Assembly (NCBI GenBank): GCA_032718565.1
Contig: JAVGVS010000308.1
Location: 62,001 to 126,000 of the forward strand
Source of the DNA: Distichodus sexfasciatus
Taxonomy: Eukaryota; Chordata; Actinopteri; Characiformes; Distichodontidae
DNA: 64,000 nucleotides
Direction: 5' to 3'
Positions 1-13,100 of this stretch are shown here, one piece after another. Within the stretch, counting starts at the first letter, position 1. Each line of letters starts with the position of its first letter. The notes under the pieces are model-generated. The model did no database searches, was not told the origin of the DNA, and saw only the letters and a list, made by a program, of their open reading frames with translations. Both the position numbers and the translations under genes were made by a program.

Positions 1-2925
1 CTTAGCCACCCTTTAAACATTAGTGTAGGCTTAATATGATGGCTTTTGTTCAAAAACAACAGAGATACAATTCATCTAGTCTTGGTGTGGTCTTAAAAAT
101 AAGCAACAGAAAGTTCTGAAAGGAAAGCAAATGAGCGAAAATGGGATAAAATAGGTGTTACTTGTTGAGCATTGTTAACTGTTAACTTGTCAGATTAGTT
201 CTAGGCTAAAACTCTGACTTCACTTGTAACTCATTCTTGTAAGTCCTAAGGGATGTAGGAGATGCTTTGTAATATTGCTTTTTACTTTGTCTCGTTCTGA
301 TTCCTGTTCTATTTGCTGGTTTTTATTTTCTCCCTTTTTAGTGGTGGATGTTGAATTATAAGGATGCATTTGCGAGTGTGTGATTAAATTGTTTCCTGTA
401 ATGTCAAACATGTCAGTCCCTTGCTAACAAGACGGGACTTGTTGAGTCTGTAAGACCTCGTCCAAGAGAGCGTAACTCTAGCCGATGTGTGTACACTCGC
501 CACGCCAAATCATGTTTTCAGACACTCCTCCTCTTCAGCTCTCCTTTGTTGCGAGCTTCTGCCTCCCAGAGACTAAAAATTACTTGTTAATTCACCAACA
601 GGGACTAATTGGGGTATAATAACGGAGCAGTAATATAACTTTGAAACATTGTTAAAAGCAAATTGCATAGAAGCACTGGGTGTGTTGTTGTATACACTTG
701 GAAACATATTGCAGCACAACTTTTCCTAAACTTACTGTATGTCAGACCAGTTTTAAGCAGTGTTGCCGAGTAAATTGTTAATCCTCAAAGCTAATGATGG
801 TTTAAATGGTAGAGTTTTTTAAGAATCCTTTTTAGTAAATGTGTTGTTGGATGAAGTATCTTAAGGTGATGATCTTAAACTTAAGACGTCTGTGGGAATT
901 TTTTTCCAGAACATCTCCTGTCACAACTGCAGCCAGAGTCTGCAGAGTGTGGCTAGAGGTTCCTAGAATGATTTAAACATGAGAGGGTCAGATTTTCTGA
1001 AGGAAACAGTGGGTATTGTTGTTAAAAGTCATGGATGTCAGTTTTATTCCAGCATGGCTCTAGTTTCTCACTGAATCAGCTCTACATTCTTGGAACGTCC
1101 CACCATCACATCAATGAAAAGCAGTGGAGGTAAGTAAGGATGAATTGAACACAAGCTTTACAGGTCTTGTTTTGTCTCAAGCTGTTGTACTCTCAGCGAA
1201 ATTAGTAGAGACTGGAACAGTCAAAATTTCTCTGCGTCAAAAAGCAGGTAGACACACTGTGGTTGGCTGAGTCTCCAACCATCAGGCCGAGAGATAGAGA
1301 TGGGAGGAAAGTGAGGGTTGGCCAGGAGAAGGGATGGGGTGTTGTGGGGCGGGGTGCAATCCGTCGGAGAGAGGGGAGCAACCCCAAGGAGAGGTGAGAA
1401 AGGGTCCTTTTTTGGGGAGCCTGTTTTATCTAGAGTTGGTCAAGCACAACTACAAAGATGTTGCAGGGTACTGGCTTTGAAACGCTCCAAAGAAAAATGA
1501 TTGTTGATAAACCGCCTCCAACCCGCCTCTTCCTGCAAACCGAGGAGCACGCACCTCTGACCCCAGCTATCAAAGCATACAGGGAGACTCTACCTCACGA
1601 CGCCACACCCCACAACCCCACTCCGCCTCTACATTCTCATGAACACCCCACCTGCCAAGAAAAAAAAGAGAAAGAGACGGGTGGTAAGTAAGGGGTGAGA
1701 GAAAACTGAAATATCTTTCTATCTTATTTCTCCTCTCAAGTCTGCTAGAGCAAGCTGCGTCTTAGGAGTCAAGAATTCAATTAGTTAAGAAAAAAAACAA
1801 GAGAAAGAAAGAAAAGGAAAAAAGGGCTGCAACAATAAAGCGATAACGGACAGAATGTGCGTTCCCACACGTTAAATACAGGGCGCTTACTACTGAAAGC
1901 ACTGCATGGGAGCTATAGCCTCTGACTGCAGGTGGTGTCCCGAATAATTGCAGTCAATATGCCCTCTATGCAGGCTTTGGTACAAGCAGATCATTAGGGC
2001 ACATGCCACAGGTGTTCTCAAGTGCATTTGAGATGGAAACTTCTGGTACTTACTAAAAAGCATTTTTTTGCCCCTTTAGAAGTGGAGTAGCGAGCATTTG
2101 CTATCTTTTATCTCCTCACAGTAAAGCCGTCAGACTTGCCAGTATGGACTTAGCCCGCACTTTGCATGTGGACTTAAAAATAGTTTTAAGAACTTAGGGA
2201 GCATTCACATACAAAGGTAGTGGGCTGTCCAATTTCCTTTTGCATATAGATTTTTAAAATTAATACTAGAAAATTAAATTAGATTTACTCTTTATGAGAA
2301 AGTCAAAAGTGTGGTAACTTCACATTTTTGCATATAGATGTTTTTTCATTTTGTTTTTATAAATACTACAGAAGTTAATCAGATTTTCATAAATGTGGCA
2401 AGTCTACACTTTTGTTCACAGACTTTTTAAAAATAAATATCAAACTTTCAACTACATTTTTTTTTTTTTAATGTTAACTTGTTCAATTATATTTATGAGA
2501 AAAGTCTGTGTGCAAAAGTCTGACATTTGTCCAAACATTTGCATATGGACTTATAATAAATATCATAAAACTGATTAACTTGTGCCATTTGCTAATATTT
2601 GTAATTGTAGCAATTACAAGTATATTCCAACTATATGTAAAAGTACTTTTGCTTATTTTTAAAACTCTTCCTCTTTGCAAAAAGTAACAGATTTATTCAG
2701 CCTTGTTTGAAGCTCTAAATTAAAAAAAGAAGATGATCATTTTAGGTCGTAAAATCAACATAGATGTAACGGCACAAGTAGAATTGGTTTGTTCATTATA
2801 TTTAACATATTCATCAAATCAATTAACAGCTGTAGGTTTGTGTTGCACCTTGTATGTGTCATAATGAGAGAGTGAATGAGACTGACGCCCAGGAGCACCA
2901 AGAGACGGGTGTGAGTGTTTGTGTT

Positions 2926-2959
<34 letters not shown>

Positions 2960-5589
2960 ACTGGCTGCTAAATTTCTCATGATTCCCCCTGTTGTATTTT
3001 TTTGTCCAAACCGAATTGGGGCTGTTCCACCCAGCTACAAAAAGGCGGTGTGGAATGTTTCTCTGACCTCAGACGAGGGACATGAACAGAAAGCTAAAAG
3101 GTCCGCGGAACCCGGTGTGTGAGTTGAAGTCGGGGGGAGAGAGAGAGAGAGAGGGAGGGAGGGAGCAAGGGAGCGCAGACGGAGAGGGTGAGAGAGAGAG
3201 AAAGAGTGAGGGAGACTTGGCCTATTGTCCTTTCTACAGCTTATATAAAATACATCATAACCCTTTTCAATTCAAACATATTTAGAGGCTGAGATGAAAG
3301 CACTTTTACAAACTAGATACATCCCCTCACACAAAGCCAGGGGTCAACCATAACAAATGAACAACCTCCTCTTGGCCCACAGCTATCCTACTTGAAAGAC
3401 TGGCTGATGTGCGGGGCTTAGACCCTTTTTGGGAATGCTATTTGTGCCTTGTCCTTCTAGAAGGTTAACAGGAGCCAAATGTTCTTCTATAATTCATATT
3501 ATTATATTAAACCAGCAGAGATCTTTTAATATAATACATCAGATTTCTTTTTTAATATAATATACACATATAGCTGAAGATTTAAATAGCTGTTAAAATA
3601 TATTTATCTTTTTACCTTTCCAAATTATCGTTGTTCTTATTAACTTTTTATTTAATAGTTTTGCTTATGTTTTAAAAATAATTCAAACGTTTTTTTGCTT
3701 TATTTTGCTTACATTGTATGTGCTAAGAGATTTCTTATTAATATATATATATATATATATATACATTTTTACTTATTATTGCTTTTTTTAACATCTATTT
3801 GAAAAATTTTCTTTCTTTTTTTTTTAAACTAAATATTTATAAACTTTTTTCTATATTAATTTAGCTCTTTTTGTAGTTTTCATAAACGCTAGTAAATTTT
3901 AATCAAAAACAAATAATTTTAACATTAAGCACAATAAAAAGTTTTGTTTTAAATGCATAAAATTAAATCAAACTAAAAGAGCAAACTAATCAAAACTAAA
4001 ATGACTGCACTATTAATCTTGTCACTCTGTATTTTCCCAATCAAATGTTTCAGATTATCATCCCAACAAAATATACCATGGCATGAAGACATAAGATGCC
4101 AGGACAGAGTCGCGATATTTATGCTTTTTGTAAAAAACGCCAGGACCTTGCACGTCCCGGCGACACGTATGTTGTTGTGTGGCTGATTTGGCCTCAACAA
4201 TGTTGTTACTGTTGAACGCTTTATAGCAGGGGGCTGAATTAAAAGTTTGTGTGACTCGGCACTAATTTCATGCCACATGCAGCACTGAATAATGATGTCA
4301 GCTGATTAAGTTACCAAATGGCTAGCAGAACCCCGACATGTTCTAATGATCCTGAGGCGCGCTGTGTTTTTTGGGGTTAGACAAGTAGTTTGAGTTGGGG
4401 CGGCTTGGGGTATGGGCGGGGGGAGGTTCGGTAAGGGTGGTGGAAAAGGGAGGGAGTTAAGCAAGGATGGGGGTAAGGTGGAGAAAGGGTGGGGGCAAAT
4501 CAGACGAGAGAGAGGCTTTGACCTTTACAGCTATAATATCACTTGGACTCTTGGAATTGGACAGCAACCTTATCTGTTGTAAAAATGTATTTACGTGTGT
4601 TGTTATTTGGTCGATTTTTCTCCTGCCTTCTTTGCTTATGCCACATGGGGTAAAGGCTGCTCACTTAATCCAGACTCAGTGAGGGATGAGTAATTGAAGT
4701 AATAGAGAGTAATAAGGGCTGGGAAGAGAGAGCTTGGCTTTGCCCCTATTGTATCTTGTGTCACAAAGGTTCAGAGGTCAGGCAGCCTGCATATTCTATT
4801 AGGACAGACGGCCTTCATTGGGGCAAATGAGTTTACCCAACAGTAATTAAAATGCCAGCACTGGCCCAGCAAGCTGAATATGGTTGATGGGCCACCGCTA
4901 ACCGGGTTGACAGCTGCCATGGCTGTCTTTGCCAGTACGCTTGGGCCCTTCAATGAAGAAACTAACTGAAGCCCCTCAGACGTTAGCGGAACGTTGCTCA
5001 GCTTTCAGTTTCCTCTTTTTCTTTCTTCTACTAGCCGCTCTCTGTTTCGCTTTCATGGTCTGCATCTTTGATTAGCAGAGGATTTCCAGTCAGTGTTGGG
5101 GAAGCCATTTTAAACGCTTAGTTTCACAAGCTACTTATGATTAACACTAGTTACAGGTTTACTATAATAGTTAGCTACACTACAAGCTACAGAGAAAAAG
5201 GAGCTAACTACATACAAGCTGTTTCATTCAGTATTGCGTCATATTTATGGTGGAGAATATTCCTAAAGCAAATGAATAAAAACAAGGGAAACATTACGTA
5301 GCGAGAAAATGAAATGAAACATGCAACTGTTAAAAATAAATTTACTTTTGGATTTGTTTGATCTTTTTTTACCTTTAATGATATTAAAATATCATTATTA
5401 TAACTTTTTATTTGCTTATATTTAAAAAAAATTTTTTTTACTTTTTTGCTTTATTTTACTTACATTTTGTGTGCTAAGGTATTATTAGTATTAGTGTATT
5501 ATATACTAATAATACTATATATATATATGTACGTATGTATGTATGTATGTATGTATATATATATATTTTTTTTTTACTTTTTGCTTATT

Positions 5590-5870
5590 ATTTTTACCCA
5601 TAGTGTCTTTCTGTGTGGAGTTTGCGTGTTCTCCCTGTGTTCGCATGGGTTTCCTCCGGGTGCTCCGGTTTCCTCCCATACTCCAAAGGCATGCAATATA
5701 GGTTAATTGCTGACTCTAAATTGCCACTGTAAGGTGTGAGTGTGTGTGAGAATGTGTGAGTGTGTGTTGTTCCCCGCCTTGTGCCTGTAAGTTCCCGGGA
5801 TAGGCTCCGGTCTCCCTGCGACCCCAGTTGGGATCAAGCGCTTCAGGTAATGAATGAATGAATGAATGAC
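5590..5870 (+). mobile_element. L2-type LINE 3' end
   Basis: Contains the widely shared teleost LINE tail (gtttcctccgggtgctccgg, then ctccggtctccctgcgaccc) and ends in a tandem tgaatgaatgaatgaatga. These are the hallmarks of L2/CR1-clade insertions, whose 3' ends terminate in short tandem repeats. It is 5' truncated and has no coding capacity. Confidence 0.75.
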
Positions 5871-6174
5871 GTTTTGGAAGTAGAGAATGTTTCGAGTGTC
5901 AGCTTGTGCAAGTTGAGCTCAAATGTGTAAGTTCTATCTGTTTTACTTCTCAGAGTCATACATTTTAATAAATATGGCTCCTTAGATCGTCACCAAGGTG
6001 GACTCCGTCTCTTAGCTGCCAAGAGCACGCCCTGACGCAGTGAGTGTGCATTACCTGGGCACAGTAGCCTGTCAGAATGTCACTTCTGCCAGCTAGCTGA
6101 AAATACGTCTTTGTAAAAATATAAATTACTGGAAATGCTAAAGTGTTTTGAAAAGCAGTTTCACAGCTGATAAG

Positions 6175-6832
6175 TCGGACTGTGTGATATGATGAAATAT
6201 ATATGACGAGGAAGTTGAAGCTCCTGTCTTTTCATATTATACTCTATCGTTTATGTCATGGTGTCGCAGACGACACTCTTTACAGCAGTTTTTGTTGTTG
6301 GTTTGGATGAGGGTTTGCAGTATTCACCATGGCACCATGTGGATGCAGGTACAGTGAATACTATGGTGTTATATTTGTGCCTTAATTCTGAGCGGTCGAA
6401 CTTCCACAAGCAAAATCTTGTGTCTGTGTACATTCAACTCTGACTACACGTGCTCTCGTCACACTCAGATCTGCCTGCCCTCACGCTCAGATCTACGGAA
6501 CGCCAAAGCTGCCACAATTTCCCTTATGGGCACTTCACTAGAGTGCTGTTAGAAGTGGCGTTTTCAACGGGGTAAAAAGTTCTGATATATTAGAGTGCCA
6601 CAAAAAAGGTTTTTTAATGAATAAAACTGTAAAAAAAAATGGGTGTTTTACTGTCAGTTGCATAAAAATATAGGAGAATTTTGGCACCTTTGGTGTTCCA
6701 TATGAATCGGCATGGAGTGTTTTGAGCACACGTAGGCATAGTTGAGCGCACACAGACACGAGATTTTATTTGCACTCCATGATTATAGATCGTTATCAGG
6801 ATATGAGATTTTGGTCATATCGCGCAGCCCTA
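6175..6832. mobile_element. hAT-like non-autonomous element, family B
   Basis: The ends are imperfect inverted repeats (start cggactgtgtgatatga, end catatcgcgcagccct). The interior is shared with the element at 46877-48167, including ggatgagggtttgcagt and ttccacaagcaaaatctt. No transposase is seen. Confidence 0.7.
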
Positions 6833-7341
6833 CTGGTAAGCTGTTGAAAAAAGTAGAGAAGTTAGTAGCATCACTAATTTTAGTTAGCTACTTTTTAACT
6901 TTGCCCGTCCTTGAGACCATTACACTGAATTCGAAATCTTAGAACTAAAAGCATTGCTTTTCTTGGACTCCTCTTTTAATGGTGACCGTGGCCTTCCAGA
7001 CCTCAACGTCTTTTTAACGCCTCTTACAACAACTATCGCCGCCTACGGTGAAGGGTCACTGTCCCTCTCTCTTTCTCTCTGTGTTTTTGTGGCCGGGGTT
7101 TGGAGTCGGACCCCAGGCGCTACAGAGCTTATTCACACGGGCTGGCTGTTAATTTGAGGCCACACTGGTATTCCATTGTGGAGTGGGTTTCTTTGGCGCG
7201 GGGGCGGAGAAAGCCACGGCTCGCCTGTTCTCTGGAGGTACGAAAGTATGTTAAAAGGAAATAGTCTCAGTCAGCAGCTTTGCCTTTCGTTATGCTGGAA
7301 TTTTCACGTGTTCCCAAATCTGGAATACTTTAGGTTTTAAT

Positions 7342-7716
7342 TAGGGCTGGGCGATATGACCTCAGATCAGTGTCATGATTAATTGAACATTTAGCCTTGA
7401 TTATGATTTTATTTTGTAGTTTTTTGTTGGATTTTTTTTTTTGCCCCAATACTTCACTGACTAGGTTTGTACTATAATAAACTCAACTATTAAGATGGGA
7501 TTATTTTTCTAATGCATATATTTGTGATTTTTAATGTAGTCACAGACTGGATGTTGCAAAGTCATATTATTTTTAAAGGGGCAGGGGAGCACAGAATTAT
7601 TTTTTTTACGCATTAACCGAATGTTTAAAATAATTGAAATAATTGTCATGGGTGAAATTATATTGATTACAGGTTCAGAATGTCTTGATTAATCTTTGAT
7701 TAATTGCTCAGCCCTA
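7342..7716. mobile_element. MITE, family A (gcgatatgacctca type)
   Basis: 375 bp bounded by TAGGGCTGGGC and GCTCAGCCCTA, an 11 bp terminal inverted repeat with one mismatch. Related copies or fragments share gcgatatga.ctca.atca.tatcacgattaatt. They lie near 11050-11325, 12935-13770, 14883-15800, 16235-16350, 18055-18790 and 44700-44760. Confidence 0.75.
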
Positions 7717-7788
7717 GGTAAAGAGCAGGTCCAAGTACATATGTGAAAATATATGTAACATGAAATTGGCGCAGTGTTAGTTTTTTGC

Positions 7789-8245
7789 TAGGGTTGTGCA
7801 AAAAAATCTAATTGAATTGAATCCCGATTCTTTCTGTGTCAATTCATGCGTTCCAAAAAATTGATTCATATTTTTTAACTCACGTAATGGCACAAGTTTA
7901 CTCTTTTTCCTGACACAAGTGTAGCTCGTCAATCCTATACACGCTGCAATGTCGAAATCTGCCCAGATAGAGCTCTTCCGTGTGAGCATGAAGAAAATCC
8001 AGTCAGTATGCGTACATATGCTTTACATTTAGTAAACTACATTTGATTCAGTGAGATTTTTTTTGTTGATCTGCCAGTCAAATGGGAAAAGTAACTCAAA
8101 ACAGCAATCTGGAAATTCATCTGTGTATTGAATCGCGTATGAATCGTGATTTGCTTATGAGTCGTGAATCGATTTTTAATCAAATCGTGAGCCCTTGAAT
8201 CAGAATCGAATCAAATCGTGAGGTTTTCTGAATTGTGCACCCCTA
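7789..8245. mobile_element. MITE with TAGGG(T)TGTGCA ends
   Basis: 457 bp element starting TAGGGTTGTGCA and ending TGTGCACCCCTA, a terminal inverted repeat. The interior is rich in gaatcg/aatcgtgat words and has no coding content. Confidence 0.7.
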
Positions 8246-9366
8246 GTGCAGACGGCGTTCGCGCATTCACAGTCTTCACTTAGCCTTCAGTAAGTCTGAG
8301 AAGTCATTTGGAAGTTTTTTTTGGGAGGAGGGAGGGATAAGAAGCCGTCCCAGCAGGACATTTTGGGAATACCTGTGCGCCAAAAAAGCCACCACATTCC
8401 AGTGCGTTCAGTAGTGTGGGAGTCCCATTGTGAGTCTCACCTTCACACACAATGCAGGGAGCGGCGCAGGCCTGAAGCTTCGCCTGCCAATCCCAGCTGT
8501 CCAGGAGGGCACTAATCCCTAACTATCAGTCAAAACTAGGGTGAACACACTCACACACTCCCTCCCTCCTAACGTACCCCTCCCGACCTGTTCCAACTAA
8601 TTTCAATCTGTCATCCAAATCAAAGGGGCACCAAAGTGTTTTTGTTTCTCTTGCTTAACACCCCTCAAAAGGCAACTTGGCCAAAGAATTCACGTCTTTC
8701 AACAAAGTCAAACGTCTCAAGTCACCTTTCAGCTTCTACCGCATCCCGATGTGGTGCTGCATGTTCCAGGTTTAAGGTTTATCTGTTATTTTAGAATACA
8801 CTTTTGACTGCTGTATACAGACAAAGGGCCTCATTCACCATTTTTTATTACATTTGTTGTTAAGAAATTTAAGGCATTTAGATAGTATAATAGTATACAA
8901 CTGTAGAATGGAAGAAACCCCAATAAGCGAATGTTTTGTGCAAACACATGCAAAAAAAGTGAGTATGATTGCTGTTTAGAAGTTTTACATTCTGTTCTTA
9001 CCTAAGAATAAACCTTTAATGAGAAAATGTTGGTGAAAGTCAGAATTTTGGGTTTTACAAACTTCTTAAGCGTGGTGGCTTAATGAGGACGTGTTTGAGA
9101 GCGTGGGACTGCTAAAGTGTGATGATTAAAGAACTTAAAAAGCTCGTGCCTTTTCAAAGAAACGAAGAAAGGATTTTTAATCCACACTTCTATATGTGAA
9201 GTCTATTTGTAATAATTTGATCTTCTGATGCAAATGTTAATCTCAATTTTTATGAGTAAATACATTTCATTTTATTTGTATATATGCAGAAATGTGACTG
9301 GTATATTTATAGTACTACAAATGATAAATATGAATTAAATTTTAATCAACTTTTCTCTCTCAACAG

Positions 9367-9432
9367 CACCTTTGTGACTGGGACTGCATGCTGTGAGAAC
9401 TTTGCTCCACTTCGGATATGGGACACAGAGAG
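9367..9432 (+). CDS. fbxw4: fbxw4 exon encoding part of a WD repeat (fourth from last)
   Basis: Fbxw4 (dactylin) is an F-box/WD40 protein, a substrate-recognition subunit of SCF-type ubiquitin ligases. The F-box binds Skp1 and the WD40 propeller binds substrate. This 66 bp exon encodes FVTGTACCENFAPLRIWDTE, which closely matches the human FBXW4 segment with FVTGTACC and PLRIWD as I remember it. It is flanked by an acceptor (tttctctctcaacag) and a donor (gtagtt). It enters with one base completing a codon and leaves two bases, in phase with the next exon. The LRIWD motif is the WD signature that ends a propeller blade. The F-box itself is not in this window. Confidence 0.93.
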
Positions 9433-9560
9433 GTAGTTGAATTTTCTACACTATAATATTCAGTATAAAATGTACAATGTAAAAATGCATCTTTTTAAGG
9501 AAATCAATATGTGTTCACGTACTGTGCAAAACTCTTGAGCCACCCCTCACTTCTCAATAT

Positions 9561-9800
9561 GAAAGTGTGTGATTATTTGTCATTGTGAACACACCACAGC
9601 ACAGCACACAACCAAACCAAATGTGACCTCTGCATTTGACCCATCCGTGAAGGAGCAGTGGGCAGCTCCCGGGGAGTAGTGTTTGTGGACGGTATCTTGC
9701 TCACAAGTACCTCAGTGGGTCCTTTACCAATCCGGGATTTGAACCTGCGACCTTCTGATCATGCGTCCAACTCCCTAACCGTTACGCTACCAGCTGCCCC
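9561..9800 (-). mobile_element. tRNA-derived SINE, copy 1
   Basis: Same family as 50720-50972 in reverse orientation. It begins with the 3' part (attatttgtcattgtgaaca) and ends with the tRNA-like head (gttacgctaccagctgcccc). Confidence 0.8.
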
Positions 9801-9876
9801 AATATTTTGCTAGGAAAATTAGAGCTTAGATGCAGTGAATTAGTAAAACATACATAAGCAGTACCAGTTTTCAGAA

Positions 9877-10102
9877 GCGGCAAATGGTAGTTAGGGAGTT
9901 TTCCCCGTGACCAGAAGGTTGTTGGTTCAAGTCACAGACCGGTAAATGGTATGAGGTACTACTGTCCTGAAACGCTGCTCCCCAGGCGCTGATAGAGCTG
10001 CCCACTGCTCTTTCACGGACGGGTCAAATGCAGAGGTCACATTTTGATGTGGTGCAGTGTGCTGTGTTGTGTTCACAGTGACAAATAATCATTCGCTTCA
10101 GA
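9877..10102 (+). mobile_element. tRNA-derived SINE, copy 2
   Basis: Forward copy 80 bp from copy 1, so the pair is in head-to-head inverted arrangement. The B-box-like ggttcaagtc and the tail motif cagaggtcacatttt are present. Confidence 0.75.
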
Positions 10103-13100
10103 AAAAAAAATCTGCAATTTATTACATAAATATAAACATGGTAAACAAGACTCTGGTGTAAAAACCTTTGACTGGTAGTGTGCATGTGAGCACTGCTTCT
10201 TAAGGCTAGATTAAAAGAAAGTCTGACCTCTTAGATGCAAACTCTGAAGAAATGGGTGTTTACTCAGCACTGTAATTCATTTTTATAGCTGCTCTGGTGC
10301 TGCATACGTCATTAATACTCTGTAAAGCTTTAAGTATATTTGAAATTATAGCACTAATTCTTCGGGTACTCTTCATCTCCGGTGCTTTTTGTTAATATAA
10401 TTGGTCACACAGAAGTAAAAGTGGAAAGTTGTAATAAAAGGCAGTTTGTTGTCCATTATCCTCTCTGCTCCCTAACTGGGCTTTTTTTGTGGAAGTTCAA
10501 AGCCAGCATCAGAATTCCCGTCATGAAAGGCCTGGCTTAAACCTGATACAACCTGACTGGCTTCTGTAATTCCCCTGCTTTACCTGCACAACTCAGCCTA
10601 CTTACACGTTGTCAGTCCAGGGAAAAGGGGAAAATTAAGAAGGGGAAGAAACGGTGGGTTCCGGCAACCAAATGACAAGGAAATTTGAGCAGGGAGAGAT
10701 TGCGGGAAAAGCGGGGAGGGGGGAGATTCGGCGTGCATATCCCTGGGAATCGCTTATGACAAAGGAGGAGGAGAATTTGAAAATTTTGTGGTGAGGGGGA
10801 GTCGGGATTTAGATGAGCAAAAGATGGAGCTGGCGTTTTGATCTGCGAAGCGCGGATGGCCGCTGTCAGCCTGACGGACTTGTGATGGACGATTCGTCTG
10901 TGCAGGGACGTGGAAGCTGCCAGGGCAACGTCACTGCACTTAAAACCACCGCTGTGGACCTCCGTTAAGCTGGGGACCAAGTAGGGTTACGGACAGAAAG
11001 AGAGAACGACGGATGGATAGATGGATGGATGGGCGGGGACCGAAACCTGTCATTTGTGCACTCAAAATTGTCATGTTTGTTTCATTCCATTACTTAAAAA
11101 TCATAAATGTACTGTATGATGTGCAATGTTTCATTAGAAAAAATATCCCAGCTTTAATACTTGAGCATATTTACAGTACAAACCTTAGGTCAATGAACTC
11201 GGGAGGCAAAAACACAAACAAAAATAACCTAAAACTAAATAAGCGTTCTTTATTCGTAGTCAAAGTAAAACGTTTGATTAATCGTGATACTGACTTGAGG
11301 TCATATCGCCCATCCCTACTTTTATATACGTTTCTACTGTTGTGATTCCGCGACCCGCCTCACAGCGTCCTTTTCGTCTTTGTGTTACTGCGCCGGGGTT
11401 TAGATGTGTGTCCTGCTATAATGTGTTCCTGTCTGGTAATCAGGTGCACCTTGTGTGGAGCACAAAGCCTCCAGTCACGGGGGGGGTCGAGAAAACAACC
11501 GTGAGTAGGGGGTGTGGTGGTGAAATGGGGGCTGTGTGTGTGTGTGTGTGTGTGTGTCTGGGTGTGTGTGTGTCTTTTTTTTTTTTTTTTTTTTACATCT
11601 CCCAGTTTCCCAGACAGACCACCAGCATAATCCCCAGACAGCCACTACCATCCAACATGAAACAACGCATTAGGATTGCCACAGTTTCACTGATAAAGGT
11701 CAGACATCAGAAAGGAGCATCACAAGTGTAATAACAACACTGAGGAGGTTACAACACTCACAGGTGACGGTTGTTATGAAAAATCCATTACTTAGACTAT
11801 TATGGGGTTTGGGGGGCGGGTTGGGGCGGAGGGGTTAGGGGGGTTAGTAGAATCTCTACAGCATTGCAAACTCTGTAGAGCAAATAATATCAACCCAGTG
11901 AGTAAGTAGTGCCGGGCGATAGAAGTTCTTGAGAATTTGTGCTGTTAGAGGTCTTTGAGTACTGTCAGTTGTCAAAATGTCAGACAAATCGGTGGTAGCA
12001 GCGAGCCTGGCCGGGCAGCTAATTAGCAAAATGATCGAGGCATATTTCTAACATCAAAGTTAATGTTTTAATAGATTATGTATAAAAAAAAAATTGCTTA
12101 CTCTTGTGTTGCTCACTCTATGTGTCTTACTTCGTCTTTTTGTACAGTGGAAGCTGGAGCCACATCGTCTCGTCTCTCTGTATACAAAATTCTGTAATGT
12201 AATAAATGTCAAGTCGCTTCAGAGTGGTTTTAATATGACCAACCTAACCCGAGAAAAATGGGTGACAAGATTTTCTGAAATACGTTAATACATTTTGTGT
12301 ATTTTGGCGTTGAGTTGCCGATCTCTTGTCAGAATGTGTTTTACACCGTTTTTGTGTAGATTATGGCCAATTGAATTTTGTACGCACTTTTGTTAAGTGT
12401 CCAGATTATGATGTGGTCAGTGTCCCTATCTAAATAATTTGAATAATTATTCAAGAGTGACCAATGTCATTTTGTGTTTGTGGGACAATTATGCAGACAA
12501 AAGGCTTTGTGTTGCTAACTTTTGCTGACCCAGTTACCTCAAGAACCACTTTAAGGATAAGGACAAGTGGCCCTGACATATTTCTAACACACTCACAAAA
12601 GATGAGGGCAGCTTGTCTTTCGTTTTCTTTCTCTTTTTTTTTCGGAGCGGTGCATGTTGACTGGGAAGCGGAATAAAGAGGAGACATGTACAGGCCGAGA
12701 TCACTCGCACCCTCATGCCTCAACAGCACAGCTGACCAGCTGCTGGGGAGACGAGAGACAGAGATGACTCTGCTTTCAGACGGTGCACTGAGAGTAGACT
12801 TTGTTTTTATGCTTTCAAAAATTAATGATCAATTTTTTTTAAAGCCACAAGGGATCCATAAACAAAACATCAGCAGTAATTATGCATAAATATTTATAAT
12901 GAATGAAGTTAATCTAATTAATACAGTGTTGTACAGGGCAGGGCGATTTGACCTCAGATCTGTATCATATTTATTTGAACATTTATCTCGATTATCATTG
13001 ATCAACAAATATTTTGTTTAGTTTTTTGCCCTGACAAGGTTTGTCCTGTAAGTATGCTCAGTAAGCTCTTTCAAAATGTCCATATCTTTTTCCGTAATGA

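Larger units (their letters stand above)
1..9366 (+). other. fbxw4: fbxw4 intron (partial, upstream part off window)
   Basis: I see no convincing exon here. The stretch holds AT-rich unique DNA, (GT)n at 2932-2958, a (GA)-rich tract at 3137-3205, (TA)n near 3740-3762 and 5514-5572, an L2-type LINE tail at 5590-5870, and three terminal-inverted-repeat (TIR) elements at 6175-6832, 7342-7716 and 7789-8245. A cleaner non-repetitive block lies at about 4620-4990. It is assigned to an fbxw4 intron because the first recognisable exon at 9367 starts mid-protein, in the WD-repeat domain. The more 5' exons must therefore lie left of the window or be too diverged for me to see. Confidence 0.7.

Noticed and set aside
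1..9366. Earlier fbxw4 exons (F-box, first WD blades)
   Set aside because: I searched for the expected DRVW..AISP and other FBXW4 segments by eye and found none, so they are taken to lie outside the window.
10612..10980. 122-codon minus-strand ORF as a gene
   Set aside because: No recognisable domain, start context or splice partner. It is Pro/Ser/Leu-rich by composition and lies inside an fbxw4 intron.
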